Assembly: GCA_946902985.2 (NCBI GenBank)
Contig: OX336389.2
Location: forward strand, 1,081,575,788-1,081,639,787
DNA length: 64,000 nucleotides
Origin: Meconema thalassinum
Lineage: Eukaryota; Arthropoda; Insecta; Orthoptera; Tettigoniidae
Direction of reading: 5' to 3'
This document shows, one piece after another, positions 43,837-55,349 of the stretch. The number at the start of each line of letters is the position of its first letter. Position 1 is the first letter of the stretch. Both the position numbers and the translations under genes were made by a program. The notes beneath the pieces are model-generated. The model had not been told where the DNA came from. It made no database searches and was given only the letters and a program-made list of their open reading frames with translations.

Positions 43837-45384
43837 TTAGCGATTCCTTTCATGAAAAATAGAACAAGTTTTCACTGGCTTAAAAAAAATGGTAGAACGC
43901 TCGTATCCGCTGACCATTAAGTTACAATGGTTCTTGATATCAAGCATCAATTCATCAATGAGCGATGCGACAATGGCACTGGACTGGCTTCCATCACCCA
44001 AAACACAACGTAGTCCCATCGATCCCACAATTCTAACACATGCAGTCTGCAATTACGTGAAATTGTCAGGGCTCGTATCTTGTTGACAGACATGGATGAA
44101 ACCTGGCTTCTTGAGCTCTAAGAAGCGGTTCTCTCATCACTGATGGAGTGATGGTGGACATTCTTGCACTTCAAACACTGGACGTTTCCCTTCTTTGTGC
44201 AGTCCTTCACGCTTTGTCCACGATTGGGGCACAGAGATCATTTGTTACCACTCTCAATCCGTTCAGTCAAGGACCTAACTTTCATGCAGTATTGTGCTCC
44301 CTACACACGATCAACAAAAAAGGGTTTCTGAGTGCACCGTCCGAGTTTTAAATGTACATGAAGTTAGTTAGTTAGTTAGTTAATTATTGTTGTTTTAAGT
44401 AGCGGAACTCCAAGGTCATCTGCCCCTAATGTACATGAAGTGTGGCTGCCATAGAGGAAATATATTAATGTTGAATCGGATGGCGACGGTCGGATGGCGA
44501 CTGATTCATGTTCTTAGAACTCCTTCCACATTAACCCTGAGGTATTTCATTAGTTTGGTTAAGTCAGCTTCTCATAGATAGTACTTGTATATTCCACGTT
44601 TGGTACATTTCAACTGAGGGTGCTTCGAATATCTTCGGATCTACTAAACGGCCATACCCATTAACATCTCTGAGTGCGTATAGTGCCTGAACCAGGCTCT
44701 TGCATTCAAGGAACGTTATCATGACTGAATCTGGAGAAGGAAATCGGATGTTCAATATATCTTCCAGGAAATGAAAGTGTGCCTGAAATCATCTACTTTT
44801 GTCACCGTAACGTACTTTGAGGATTTTCTTCGTCTTTACGTATTTGAACGCTGTGATAGAAATCCCATCAACGCGAAGTTTCGGTTCTCCTTATTAATGT
44901 CCCTTCAGAAAAGCGTGTTTGTTCAAACGTTCGCTGATGGCACGAAATCGATTGATGACTCCAATTGTTCCCAAAGTTGTGACAATATCTCCACATCTCC
45001 TGTAAAATGTTCAAGTCGAAATGGAGGAAGATTCACTGTATCAGTGAAATGGGTGTGGCCATTGTACCAGGTGACGATTTCGTTATAATCATGCTTGATG
45101 TCACTTAAGCTAATATCTTGACTATTTATCGTGAGGCCTTCTTGATCGTGTGCTTGGTGGAGTCTACGTATTCTTCACATGATTTGACCATCATGGAACT
45201 TGCTCTCAGGGAGAAGATCCTCAATTCTGTCGTTAGGACTAATGAGTTTCTCGTATATCTCCAGCAGCTGTCGGTATTGTTCCAAATCGACAAGTGAAGC
45301 GTTTAATGAAATGGCAAAGGGTGTGAAACCTTTTTCTCTCTTTCGCTCGCTTTCTCTTCATGTTGCGCAGTACAGTTTCCGAAG
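43837..45384 (-). pseudogene. BEL/Pao retrotransposon gag-protease remnant
   Basis: On the minus strand, running down from about 45384, the order is: a basic start (MKRKRAKERKR), a coiled segment near 45300-45200, the DUF1759-type gag core (LPPFRLEHFTGD...LWEQLESSID near 45050), and the FLECKSLVQALYALRDVNGYG block near 44700. Then follow a degenerate CCHC-type region with CTKKG..QCLKCK.VHHH near 44200-44150, and the DUF1758-type aspartic protease LGDGSQSS with its following block at 44052-43837. Many stops and frameshifts are present, and a 64-bp retroposed insertion at 44364 interrupts it. No RT or integrase part is in view. Confidence 0.75.
44364..44427 (-). mobile_element. 64-bp retroposed fragment with TTAG-repeat tail
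   Basis: A 13-bp duplication AATGTACATGAAG lies at 44351-44363 and 44428-44440. The insert is four TTAG repeats, AATTATTGTTGTTTTAAG, and CTCCAAGGTCATCTGCCCCT. This is the 3' end of a retroposon, read on the minus strand and almost wholly 5'-truncated. A related end without clear flanks is at about 48513-48556. Confidence 0.88.
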
Positions 45385-48300
45385 TTACCTGATTGACTAT
45401 TTGTAGCTTTCCATCGGGCACAATCGTGTTGACCGACGGAAAAGCTACAAAACGTCAATTTGTATAGCCAACACTGAGAAAGTAATGGCTTTAAATCGCT
45501 AAAAGTTACTTGATTGTATTGTTTTGTGTAGCAGTGAAGGTAATCAGCTATATTTTGTGATATCACTGAAGTGAGTTCTTTAAAGCTATGGCCAGCTAAG
45601 TGGTTTAGAGTAGTACCCTTGAGGCCTTTGCACAAAATGTAGGCAGTTCAAATGTTCCGTGTGTGGCTAGAAATGCCGATTGAGTCGTGTAAGTAGGCTG
45701 TAGAGTGAGCCACAGTGTGTTGGACAATGGGCAACTGAAAGTTCTTAGAGTTTCGACATAAAGCAGGTAGATGGCTACACTAGTCAAATGCGTGCATGTG
45801 GTGGTTCATAGTACCAGTCACCGACAAAATGGCCTCATATTTAGTACAGTTCCGTTGACGAAAGTCAAACCGACTTGTAAAGTGAACGGCATGCAATTAA
45901 TTTTCCACACGCTTGCAAGTGTTTCTCGCCCCGTAGGGGGACAATATTATGAGGGTCGAAATGGAAGTAGTGTGAAAAGTTTCCAGACTCCCATACAAAT
46001 CCTACAGCTATGTTGCCAATTAACCTTTTATGATTAGAATAGACGTCGGTCTTTCAGCGGCTGTTTGAATTGTCTTCGCCGGTAATGCATGAAGCAAAAT
46101 ATTAGTTGTGTTGTGGTCCATGATCAGTCTTTCATGTATTGTCTTAAAAATATGGGATTGGATTTTCGAGGGATTAGATAAAGGGAGATATAAAAGAGGA
46201 GGGAGGAGTTACAAAGTGTACCTGATAGGTGTAATACGAGGTAGCACAGAATGGGGCGCATGGCTGTACGTTAAGAGCACCATAGAACATAACATCGTTT
46301 CTGTAAGAAATGTGGATAGATTTGAAAATCTCATGAATTCAGGTAAGGATGGTATCAGTGTATGCCTGATGTGCAGGGTCAGGCATGATGAAGAAGACAT
46401 ATTTTATGAGGCGCGGAGTAAAGTGGTAGAGTTAACAATATAGATGGTGTAGTAATAATATGAGATTTCAAAGCAAGGGTATAAAATAGGATTGACGGGT
46501 ATCAGACGAGACGGTACTGAGTGGTTTAGGGGACGATAGAGGAGCTCTCCTCCACATCCGGATCAACACGGAAATTTGCTACCGTTAAGAAACCTTGCTC
46601 ACGTGCAAGTAGCAAGAAGCTAGTAACAAATACATTTCGCCATTTGCTGTGAGATTCTCTCGGCTTCGCCTCAGTGGAGTAACGAGCAAGTTGGAAACGA
46701 TCATTTTAGCCCAGATCACATGACAGTGCAAAGGTGAAGTGAAACGGACACGCCTAAGAAATCGCATGTTCATCGTACGCGACCAGCAAACTACACTCAT
46801 GTAAACTTTCACACGTTGTGCTCATCCTTACTCCCGGTGCTAGCCATTGACACGTTTTCAGTCATATGTATCACCTAAATTTTTATCTCTGGAAGGAGGG
46901 ATGAGGCTACTTTTCCTCACACTTTGAGAGAGAAAATGATCATTGACGTCACTGGATTGTGCTCTGTTAGCCAAGTTTTATGAATATCTGCTTTGTCTTG
47001 TTTCACTCTTTTTCACCCTTCGAGCTACTGAGAGGGCCATTCTTCAAATCTTGGGACAAGAAAGTGTACCAAGTGCAGGTTATTGACTCAACCAGATTAT
47101 ACCTATTTAAGGAAGGGAGCTTGTAGTTTTTCGTGGCCCTTAACGCAGTGGTCACACAGGGGGCCTCCTGTTTACGTGCAACCCAAACCACTGGCTATGA
47201 CCATTCACCTCAAAAATCGCACTTGCAATAACCAAGAATTAAGCCTAGTTATCTTTGTTGAGAGTCAGGCAACTTCATCTCTAGGCTATCACGCACCCCC
47301 TTTAGAGACACTGATCCGACTACAAGAAGTTGGAGTCGACCTCAACTTTAAATTAGGGGAATAGCCATTATTCCAAACGCTAGCGCATTACCTACGTAGT
47401 CGTGTGTAATAAATATTAAATAATTAACTCCTAACCAACCTCTATAGCCACACGTGTTATGCTCTACAAAATCCCTACCTGTAATAAATAACTACACCTA
47501 CCGCTATAGCCGTGCGTGTTATATAAATACTTTCCGGTTGTCAACGTTATCTCCCTAGCGGCCTCAAACAAAATTATTATTTTTGTTTAAGCTGTTGCGA
47601 CATAACCTTTAACCATTCCCGGGTGTCGCTACCTCCATGGTCGTGCGTGTTCAAATAAATATTCAATACTTAGCGGGTAATCATCCACCTATTAAAAGTA
47701 TTCTTCTCACCATTCCCCCAGTCTAAATAATAGCTATTGCCATAGAATATGGCCTGATAATAATAATCAATCCATCATTAACCAATAAAATAATAATTTA
47801 AAAAGCCTGCCATAGACTCGCCTCTAGCCATGTGGCTAAAGCAAGGTACCGTCACGTGCAAATAAAAAGGCCCGCTCGCATGTCGTTAAGCCCTTTGGGT
47901 AAATTTGTAAAAAATCACTGGTCCATAAAAAAGAGGGCGTCATCGCGAGTAAAACAAGTCCTAACACGTCGTTCTAAACTTATGGGTTTCAAAGATATTA
48001 AGGGGTGAATTATCAATGACCTTTTAGTTTTGGGTATTTTGGGCAAATTTATGGGCCATAGAAAAGAGGTGGCCGTCCTGAGTCCTATGACACCTCACCT
48101 CACGTACCCAAATCCGATAATTGGTTCGCAAGATATCAGGTTGCCTACCTCCAGGGTCCCACCAACAATTACGTGCGCGCGGCGGCCATGACTCTAGGTA
48201 GAACCCCCCCCTCTCATACTTTCCCAATTTCACCACGATACAAATGCTGGGTCAGCTCCTTTATACAGGTCCACGGCTGACTTCCATCCTTTCCCTGACC

Positions 48301-49118
48301 CTTCCTTAATTAGACCCAAGTTAGCAGTCACCTGGGCGATCGGCCTTCCACCATCCCCAGTTGTATCTGATGACTAAATGTGTTCAGTTCCTAGACACTG
48401 TCCTTATGACGGTAGAAGAATGATCCCTTGCTGAGTCCGTGGAAGAAGCCGAACTGGGAGGATAAGCGATTAAGAACATATTCTGGATTGAATTCCTAGT
48501 ATGGTGATAGTAATGATTGTTGTTAAAAGGGTAAAAACATCAAGCTCATCTGCCCCTGTTTTCTATTGTGGTTATCGTAAATTATGGGTAATACGGTGTT
48601 AATTTCTAAAAGTTGAAAATCTCTTATCCGAGGAATATTGAACAAATCACAGGATAAATTGCTAAAACGTACCAGTATCGTCAACTACATACTCTGGTAT
48701 ATTTAATTGGTGTTTAATTCAATGTGTTAATCAGTGCTTGCTGATGTGATGTTATTTTTGGACTGGCTTAGGTGCGCAGCGGTAAAGGTCTCGTCTGTTT
48801 TGCCCAACGTTGGAGAATCGAATACTGGCTCAGTCGCTTGGTACTTGAGGTGCGAAAAACTCCAGCACCCTAGTAGGCTTATCCCTTGTCTACCAAATTG
48901 GCTGCAGTGCTTGGATACTGAGTTACAAGTGTGACGTTGCTGCCATATTTATTTTTATCTCAGTGAAGATCATAAACCAAAAGCTAATTTGTCCATTACA
49001 TGGACAATCAACTTGATAGGAGAATTTTGTGATGTGAAGGACCAGTGGATTATATGAAAATAACCTATGCTAAGACCCCGCGGTACAAATTATAATAATA
49101 GGCCTATGTATTCAAAAC
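45385..49118. other. Non-coding DNA with scattered repeat scraps
   Basis: No gene is recognised. About 47395-47660 has four loose copies of a TAG(C/T)CGTGCGTGTTAT-type unit with AATAAATA nearby. A retroposon-end scrap (TTGTTGTTAAAAGGG...CATCTGCCCCTG) lies at 48513-48556. A possible tRNA-like head (TAGGTGCGCAGCGG, then GAGAATCGAATAC) lies at about 48767-48830. Confidence 0.35.
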
Positions 49119-49486
49119 ACTTGAGTAGGTTAGAGTCATAACTCACATGCTCCAAAATAACGAAAATTGAGATGACGACATATTCTCATAGACCTTTATA
49201 CGTAGAACATAATTCACGGAACAGTTACTTACATTTGGCACATGATCCTTGAGAAAACAGGTGTTAAACATCATGGTGAGTTTCAAAAGTCTCATGATCC
49301 GCGGGATCTTGTGAGTTTTGTCCCGTACCTCGTTTTGACCAATCAGCGATTAGCTCTCCCGGCGCCATTTCCTTGTATAGTGGTAAATATTGATGCCAGT
49401 GTAGTGTGTTACCCGTACTGTTCAGTTATTTTGGGGAATATCATTGAATGTAGTGGTTGAAATAAAACTAATTTGACACACAAGTC

Positions 49487-51487
49487 ATGGAAGAAAACGT
49501 TTCACCCGTTGGAGAAAGAGGAAGGCCAAGAAAACGTTCGCAGCATCCAGAAATGTGGAAACGGCAGGAAGCCAAACGAATGAGGTTAGAATATCCTGTT
49601 TTCTTCATTGTTTGCAAATTATTCTGATTCTTGTTATTGGCTTGATTTGTTCCTCCACGTAATAATGCATAAGACCCTTTCTTTGGACCTTAACAGTGAA
49701 GAATCACAAATTCAATATTGTAAGTCCATTTTTGGAAAGTAATCAGAACCTCACAGTGTCGTTTGTTCTATCATTGTAGGTATAAACCGTCAGTGCTGCC
49801 CCAGTATCCAACATGTCAACACCGTGGAGGAGCATTTAATTGCTGTTCACTTTCTATGGACGATATTAAAAAGTTTCATGCTTTGTTTTATGAAAAGCCG
49901 GAAAGAGATTATCAGAATCAGTTCATATTGAAGTATGTGGAAATTCGCAACGTCACCAGACGCCGACCTAGAAAAGACAAATCAAGTCAAAACCAAAAGT
50001 CGCAACTGCTTAGAACGACAAAGTATTTTGTACGAAGCACACAGAAAAACAAAGTTCCAGTTTGCATGTCAACCTTTATAAACGTATTGGGAGTTTCACG
50101 ATTCAGAGTAAATAATATCACTAAACAGTTTCATCAGCAAGGTTTTGTACAAGACAAGAGAGGCGGCTTCAGGAGGGCGGCAGAGTATGAACCCAAGAAA
50201 GACTGTGTCATGAAGTTTATCAATAGTTTAAAGTGTGTAGAGACACATTACTGTAGAGGACGAACAGAAAGACGGTATCTGCCTGCAAATATGAACTGTA
50301 AAATGTTATGGAAAACTTATTCTTCCAAGCCTGGAAACATCCCTGTAAAGCTATCTTACTTCAGGTTCATCTTTAACACAAAATACAACGTAGGCTTTGG
50401 TACACCTAGAACCGATGTGTGTTCTACATGCTTAAGCCTAGCTGAAAAGTTAAAACACGGGAGAGACCCTAACAAGAAAACTCAATTAATTACTGAAAAA
50501 AGGGTTCACAAGTTAAGGTATATGGCATTTTTAGCACCCTGAGACAAAGATGTTGAAACGTTAATTCTTTCATTTGATTGTGAGAAAAATATTCCATTGC
50601 CCAAAGTTCCAGATCAGTCATGCTATTATAGCAGACAAATTTATGTCCAGAATTTTACCATTGTTAAAGGTCATAGTAAATCTCAGTTAAACCGTTCCAA
50701 TGTCACTTCTTATTGTTGGACAGAAAATGAATTCAGTCGAGATTCAAACACTATATCCTCATGTGTGTTTAATACATTAAGCTCCATAGACATGTTCCAT
50801 TACAAACAAATTCGATTGATATGCGACGGGTGTGCTGCACAAAATAAGAATTCTACTTTGGTTGCGATGTGTATCTTTTGGCTTTCCGTAAAGTCTCCCC
50901 CACATATAGATGGAATTGAAATGATTTTTCCAGTCACCGGTCATAGTTATATTCCTCCAGACCGTGTGTTTGGAAATATAGAAAGGAAAATGAAAAAAAT
51001 TGAAGTAATAGTACAGCCTGAACAAGTGTATGAGATAATTTCAAGTCAGTCAACATTGAAATTGGTAGGAAGAGACTCCAGTGTTGCCGACTTCAAGAAT
51101 TGTGTGAGAAATGCATTACGAAATCCAGGATCATGGCATTTTTCAATTACAAAATGTAAGCGCATTTACATAAAGCGTGGATTAGGAAATAAAATTCTTG
51201 TGCGTGGTGAACAAACTTACAGAAATGACCTTGGAGTGTTTAGATCTGTGTTTAAATCTGGAGTAAATGCACTTATGCATCCTGAAATCATCCAGCCAAA
51301 GAATTCAATCTCTTTAGAGAAAAGGAGGGATGTTGAAAAGCTTCTGACTGCCCATTATGGTGAAAACTGGAGAGAATTTGAGGAGCTCAAGTTTTATAAG
51401 TATGTCATTGATGAGAATACATCGGATCAAACTGATCATGGGTGTATGTGCGACATGATGCAAGAGGAACTTAGTGTTGTGATATAG
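49487..51487 (+). pseudogene. Two-exon transposase (DUF7869-type), one in-frame stop
   Basis: Exon 1 (49487-49584) encodes a short basic segment with GRPRKR, an AT-hook-like motif. A 195-bp GT-AG intron (49585-49779) separates it from exon 2 (49780-51487), with phase preserved across the joint. The total is 601 codons. Visible parts: CC pair near the start of exon 2 (CQHRGGAFNCC), a KVPVCMSTF block, a TDVCSTC cysteine pair, FDCEKN (candidate first Asp), CDGCAAQNKN (candidate second Asp) and GHSYIPPDRVFG. This pattern matches insect and cnidarian proteins annotated with DUF7869, which I take to be transposases. A single TGA at 50540-50542 breaks the frame just before FDCEKN; otherwise it is clean. 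The downstream gene converges from the opposite strand. Confidence 0.75.
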
Positions 51488-51955
51488 AAGAGTAAAATTA
51501 TTTTCAGTTTTCGGAGTTAATCTCCTTCAAATCTTCTGTGTTATTTTAGTAGATTATTTTCTTTTGGTATTTGAAACTTTCATTCTTCTCAAGGAACGAT
51601 TAACAAGTTTGTTTTATTTTGCTGATTATAATATTCAACTTTTCTTTGTGACCAATAATTAGTTCTCGTGAATGGAAAATTTGTAAATTTCTTTGATCAT
51701 TAAATTGAACAAATGTGCACGGTAGACATTTCTTTTATGAGATTGCCAACGGTATTCCAAAATACAAAATATCTTTTGTAAACGAACACAAGCATAGTTC
51801 ATAAAATATTAATTGGTATTTAACAAGATTAACATCACAACGTAATTATACATAGACAGCAGAAGAAAAAAATGGTTTTCAATCGCAAAACGATTTAAAT
51901 ATGTAATTACCGCAAAACCAACATCATCGCCGAACAGCTCACTATCAAAACTCAC

Positions 51956-54768
51956 CAGATCCAAAATGGGAATTGTCAAAACTTACATATTTATTTATTC
52001 GTGTCAGAAGTACAAAGTATGTGTTAAACAGACGACTTCAAACAGTTTCTGCCCAGAACTTAGCCACTTCGATAGCACTTGAATTACCTTCAGTCAAGTC
52101 TTTCATTGTGCAGCTGTACGGGCACAATGGACAGGAGAAGAGGTGTTGTGTTGTCTGGGTTGCGCCACAATCACACAGGACTGTCTTGGTCGGAAAATGC
52201 CACTTATATAAGTTGTCCCTGGATCTTGCAACTTCCACCCTCAGTCTGTTCAGGGACTTCCAGGTTAGCCAGTTCTCTGTGTGACCAGGAGGTAGAGATT
52301 CCTTTGATTCCATCCATTCAGACAGATTGCTGGTCCTCTCCTTCCACACGGCCACTCGAGCTGTTGCTGCTGTTCCTTGTAATGGTTGAGTAGTTGTTAG
52401 GAAGCTCTTTCTCGATTTTAATCTCCTCTCAGCAGGTTGATATCCGAAGAGTGGGTGTGAGGTCATAACAGATGATTTACTTCTTTCGTTGTTTGCAGCC
52501 ACTTCTCTTCTGATGTCAGGTGGAGCAATCCCTGCAAGATAGTGCACTTTACTGATGAGAGTTGGCCTCAAGCAACCTGTAATAATCCTGCAGCTCTCAT
52601 TTAAGGCTACATACACCTGCTTTGCATGGGCTGACTTGTACCACACAGGACTGGCATATTCTCCTGCTGAATAGCATAAGGCCATTGCTGTTGTCCTTAA
52701 CGTTTGGGGATGGGTGCCCCAGTTAGTCCCTGCCAGTCTACGGAGGAGGCTGTTCCTCGAAGAGATCTTCTGTTTTAGCTTAAAGCACTGCTCCTTGAAT
52801 GTGAGTGTACGGTCCAAGGTGACACCTAGATATTTGGGATGGAAACAATGATCCAATAACATACCATTCCAGAATACTTCAAGTTTCCGACTAGATTGTT
52901 TATGTTTCAGGTGGATGGCACATACTTGAGTCTTATTAGGATTGGGCATGAGTTGGTTCCTTTCATAGTAAGTACCCAGCTGTTTGAGAGCACGAGTGAG
53001 TGTATGCTCTACAACTTCAAACTGTTCTGATTGGGCAGAAAGAGCAAGATCATCAGCGTAAATGAAGCTTTTACACCCTTGAGGCTGTGGTTGATCATTG
53101 GTGTACACATTAAATAAAATAGGAGACAATACACTTCCCTGGGGCAATCCATTCTTCTGAGTTCTCCAACGGCTGCGATGTCCTTGGAAGTCAACGAAGA
53201 ACCGGTGATCCTGAAGAAGTGTAGCTATCATGTTAGTGAATACATAGTTGTTCGTTAGGTTATAGAGTTTCTGTAACAGTATTCTGTGGTTTACGGTGTC
53301 ATATGCAGCAGAGAGATCAACAAAAGCTACACCTGTGATCTTTTTCCTTTCAAAACCATCTTCTATGAACTGAGTAAGGTGTAGGACTTGAGAAGTGCAA
53401 TTTTTGCCTGGTCTGAACCCAGCTTGTTGAGGGATTAGAAGAGGATCAACTACAAGAGTTAAACGATTCAGGATCATTCTCTCTAGGATCTTATAAAGAT
53501 GACAAAGAAGAGAGATTGGTCTGAAACTTTTAGGATCATTTGGCAATTTACCAGGCTTTAAAATAGCTATTACACGAGCCTTGCGCCATAATTTTGGGAT
53601 CTTGAAAAATGCAATGCAGTGATTATAAAGATTTAGAAGCCAAATTTTCGTGACATTGCCAAAATGTTTAATTTGTTCAACACAAATATCATCCAGTCCT
53701 GCTGCCTTGCCATTCCGACATGTACGGACGGCAGCTTCTAGTTCATGGAGATCAAATGGTCTTGTGAGTTCAGTGTTCTGATTGTGTACCTTATCCTGAA
53801 GTTTGAAATCTGATTTTCTAAATGACGATCTTGGTGTGCTATTATTTATGAGCTGTGATGCGATGTTATTGGCAGTGATGTTTGCATGAGTGGAACTCTT
53901 AGTTGGATCGTTATTTAATTTCTTTAGCAGCCTCCAAGCCTTCTGACTATTAACAGAGAAGTCAGTTTCCCCCATAATTTTCAGCCATCTTTCTCTCTTG
54001 TTCAATGCTATGGTGGATATTAGCTCTTTTCCTGCTGAAATGGTTTCGTCACTAAATGGGTTATCTTCGAAGAGTGAAAGATAATTACTCATCAGATCGG
54101 ATGTTTTAGGTCTTAAGCCATGGAAGTATTGTGTCCTGCACCCTCGAGGCATCGACAACCGTGAAGCCTTCTTCACAGCATTCACAAATGTATCGTATTC
54201 ATCTGGTGTTGGCTGGATACCAGCTACAAAACTATCCAAAGTAGAACTAAATTTCTCCCAATTAGCTTTCCGGAAGTTGAATCTTCTGCGGTAGGGTATA
54301 GTGATCGGTTGGGCTAATGCAGTAACTTGGCACATCACAGGACGATGTTGAGAGTTAGGAACTGGAGAGCATACTGTCTTCATGCATTGTTGGCTGATGT
54401 GCTCACTGGCAAAGATCAGATCTGGATTGTATCCACGATGCCAACGCCCACTATTGAAGGATGGAGGAAGTTTACTGTCATGTATGAGGGTTAATTGGAA
54501 GGTATCGGCCCATTTTAACACCTCTTCTCCATTATCATCGTCTTGAGCATAACCCCATACTGTACTGTGACTGTTAAAGTCACCAACTACAAAATTGACA
54601 CTATGTTTATGGAAACTATCAGGGGTAGCAAAGGAAAAAGCAGCACCAGGTGGTTTGTATACAGAAGATACGGTGCAATTACTCAGCTCAACAGTTAATA
54701 TTTCCATATCCTCGTGTTCAGAGATGGAAGTAGACACGATTTGAAGATCAGGTTCCATAGGTCATTAA
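51956..54768 (-). mobile_element. 5'-truncated jockey-like LINE, nested
   Basis: The 10-bp sequence CAAAACTCAC lies at 51946-51955 and 54769-54778, immediately outside the LINE, so it inserted into the DNA transposon by target-primed reverse transcription. It is cut at its 5' end within the endonuclease region. The 3' end follows an AATAAATAAATA signal near 51988-52001. A second, less exact copy of the flank (CAAAACTTAC at 51977-51986) makes the 3' boundary uncertain by about 30 bp. Confidence 0.75.
52038..54758 (-). CDS. LINE endonuclease fragment and reverse transcriptase
   Basis: An uninterrupted frame of 906 residues. It begins inside the APE-type endonuclease: GDFNSH at 59-64, NPDLIFAS from 111 and SQHRPV at 136-141 are present, but the N-terminal catalytic Asn and Glu blocks are gone. 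The reverse transcriptase follows: KAAGLDDI at 351-358, FRPISLL at 412-418, FVDLSAAYDTV at 479-489, GLPQGSVLSP at 537-546 and YADD at 567-570. Near the C-terminus (about 867-887) is a cysteine-rich CDCG...HLFSCPLC. This is the arrangement of jockey-type elements. A TGA lies directly before the ATG, so the listed Met is the first codon possible after truncation and not a native start. Lack of any stop suggests a young copy. Confidence 0.88.
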   Translation of the reverse strand: MEPDLQIVSTSISEHEDMEILTVELSNCTVSSVYKPPGAAFSFATPDSFHKHSVNFVVGDFNSHSTVWGYAQDDDNGEEVLKWADTFQLTLIHDSKLPPSFNSGRWHRGYNPDLIFASEHISQQCMKTVCSPVPNSQHRPVMCQVTALAQPITIPYRRRFNFRKANWEKFSSTLDSFVAGIQPTPDEYDTFVNAVKKASRLSMPRGCRTQYFHGLRPKTSDLMSNYLSLFEDNPFSDETISAGKELISTIALNKRERWLKIMGETDFSVNSQKAWRLLKKLNNDPTKSSTHANITANNIASQLINNSTPRSSFRKSDFKLQDKVHNQNTELTRPFDLHELEAAVRTCRNGKAAGLDDICVEQIKHFGNVTKIWLLNLYNHCIAFFKIPKLWRKARVIAILKPGKLPNDPKSFRPISLLCHLYKILERMILNRLTLVVDPLLIPQQAGFRPGKNCTSQVLHLTQFIEDGFERKKITGVAFVDLSAAYDTVNHRILLQKLYNLTNNYVFTNMIATLLQDHRFFVDFQGHRSRWRTQKNGLPQGSVLSPILFNVYTNDQPQPQGCKSFIYADDLALSAQSEQFEVVEHTLTRALKQLGTYYERNQLMPNPNKTQVCAIHLKHKQSSRKLEVFWNGMLLDHCFHPKYLGVTLDRTLTFKEQCFKLKQKISSRNSLLRRLAGTNWGTHPQTLRTTAMALCYSAGEYASPVWYKSAHAKQVYVALNESCRIITGCLRPTLISKVHYLAGIAPPDIRREVAANNERSKSSVMTSHPLFGYQPAERRLKSRKSFLTTTQPLQGTAATARVAVWKERTSNLSEWMESKESLPPGHTENWLTWKSLNRLRVEVARSRDNLYKWHFPTKTVLCDCGATQTTQHLFSCPLCPYSCTMKDLTEGNSSAIEVAKFWAETV

Positions 54769-54985
54769 CAAAACTCACGTGATCAATAATATAACCTTAA
54801 ATAATTGTAATTTCTCAATAAACAAACATAATCTGAAATATACATAATGATTTCTAGCCATTGTTCTTACACATACTGATGTCCACATCTGGGACAAGTA
54901 CACGACGCATGTAAACACGTTTTTCGTCGTTTGTGAAAATTTATGTTTTTGGAGCATGTGAGTTATGCATCTAACCTACTCACTT

Positions 54986-55349
54986 AGGTACGGTGAATCT
55001 GAATGTTGTATTTATCATACTCTCTAGAAGTTAAGTTACAGGGCCGTAGATTGCAGCACAAGACGGGAGGAATATTTTTTTTCCATTACTTGCTTTAAGT
55101 TACACGTAAGGCGATCCTACATGCTAAATTCTTGTGACGAGGCATATTCAATGAATAGAATAATGGGCCTTTTCAGAAATCTCCTTTATAACCAATTATT
55201 GTGCACATGCCATATAGGCCTATGCTACGTAATGATTTGCGTCATTAAATGCATAGCAGGAATCTTAGCTATTTTTACAATATATAATTAAACAACTATC
55301 ACTGGGCTCTAGCACATGAATACTCAATTATTTGTAATTGAGGGAGGTT
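54986..55349. other. Non-coding DNA, nothing recognised
   Basis: AT-rich, no frame and no known repeat. Confidence 0.3.

Larger units (their letters stand above)
49123..54981 (+). mobile_element. Sola-like DNA transposon with 4-bp TSD, enlarged by a LINE
   Basis: The left end GAGTAGGTTAGA-GTCATAACT continues for about 35 bp and is matched in inverse at the right end (to 54981) with one indel. ACTT is duplicated at 49119-49122 and 54982-54985. It encloses a two-exon transposase gene on the plus strand and, near the right end, a LINE on the minus strand. Without the LINE the element is about 3.0 kb. A 4-bp duplication and a GAG terminus fit my knowledge of Sola elements, and the superfamily label is tentative. 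Confidence 0.82.

Noticed and set aside
53009..53194. Short minus-strand frame inside the LINE
   Set aside because: It is an alternative phase of the reverse transcriptase coding sequence.
49123..54981. A new transposon class that natively encodes both a transposase and a reverse transcriptase
   Set aside because: The CAAAACTCAC repeats directly flank the RT unit and its endonuclease is cut at the 5' end, as expected for a truncated LINE insertion. Kept as a finding only for its possible cargo consequences.
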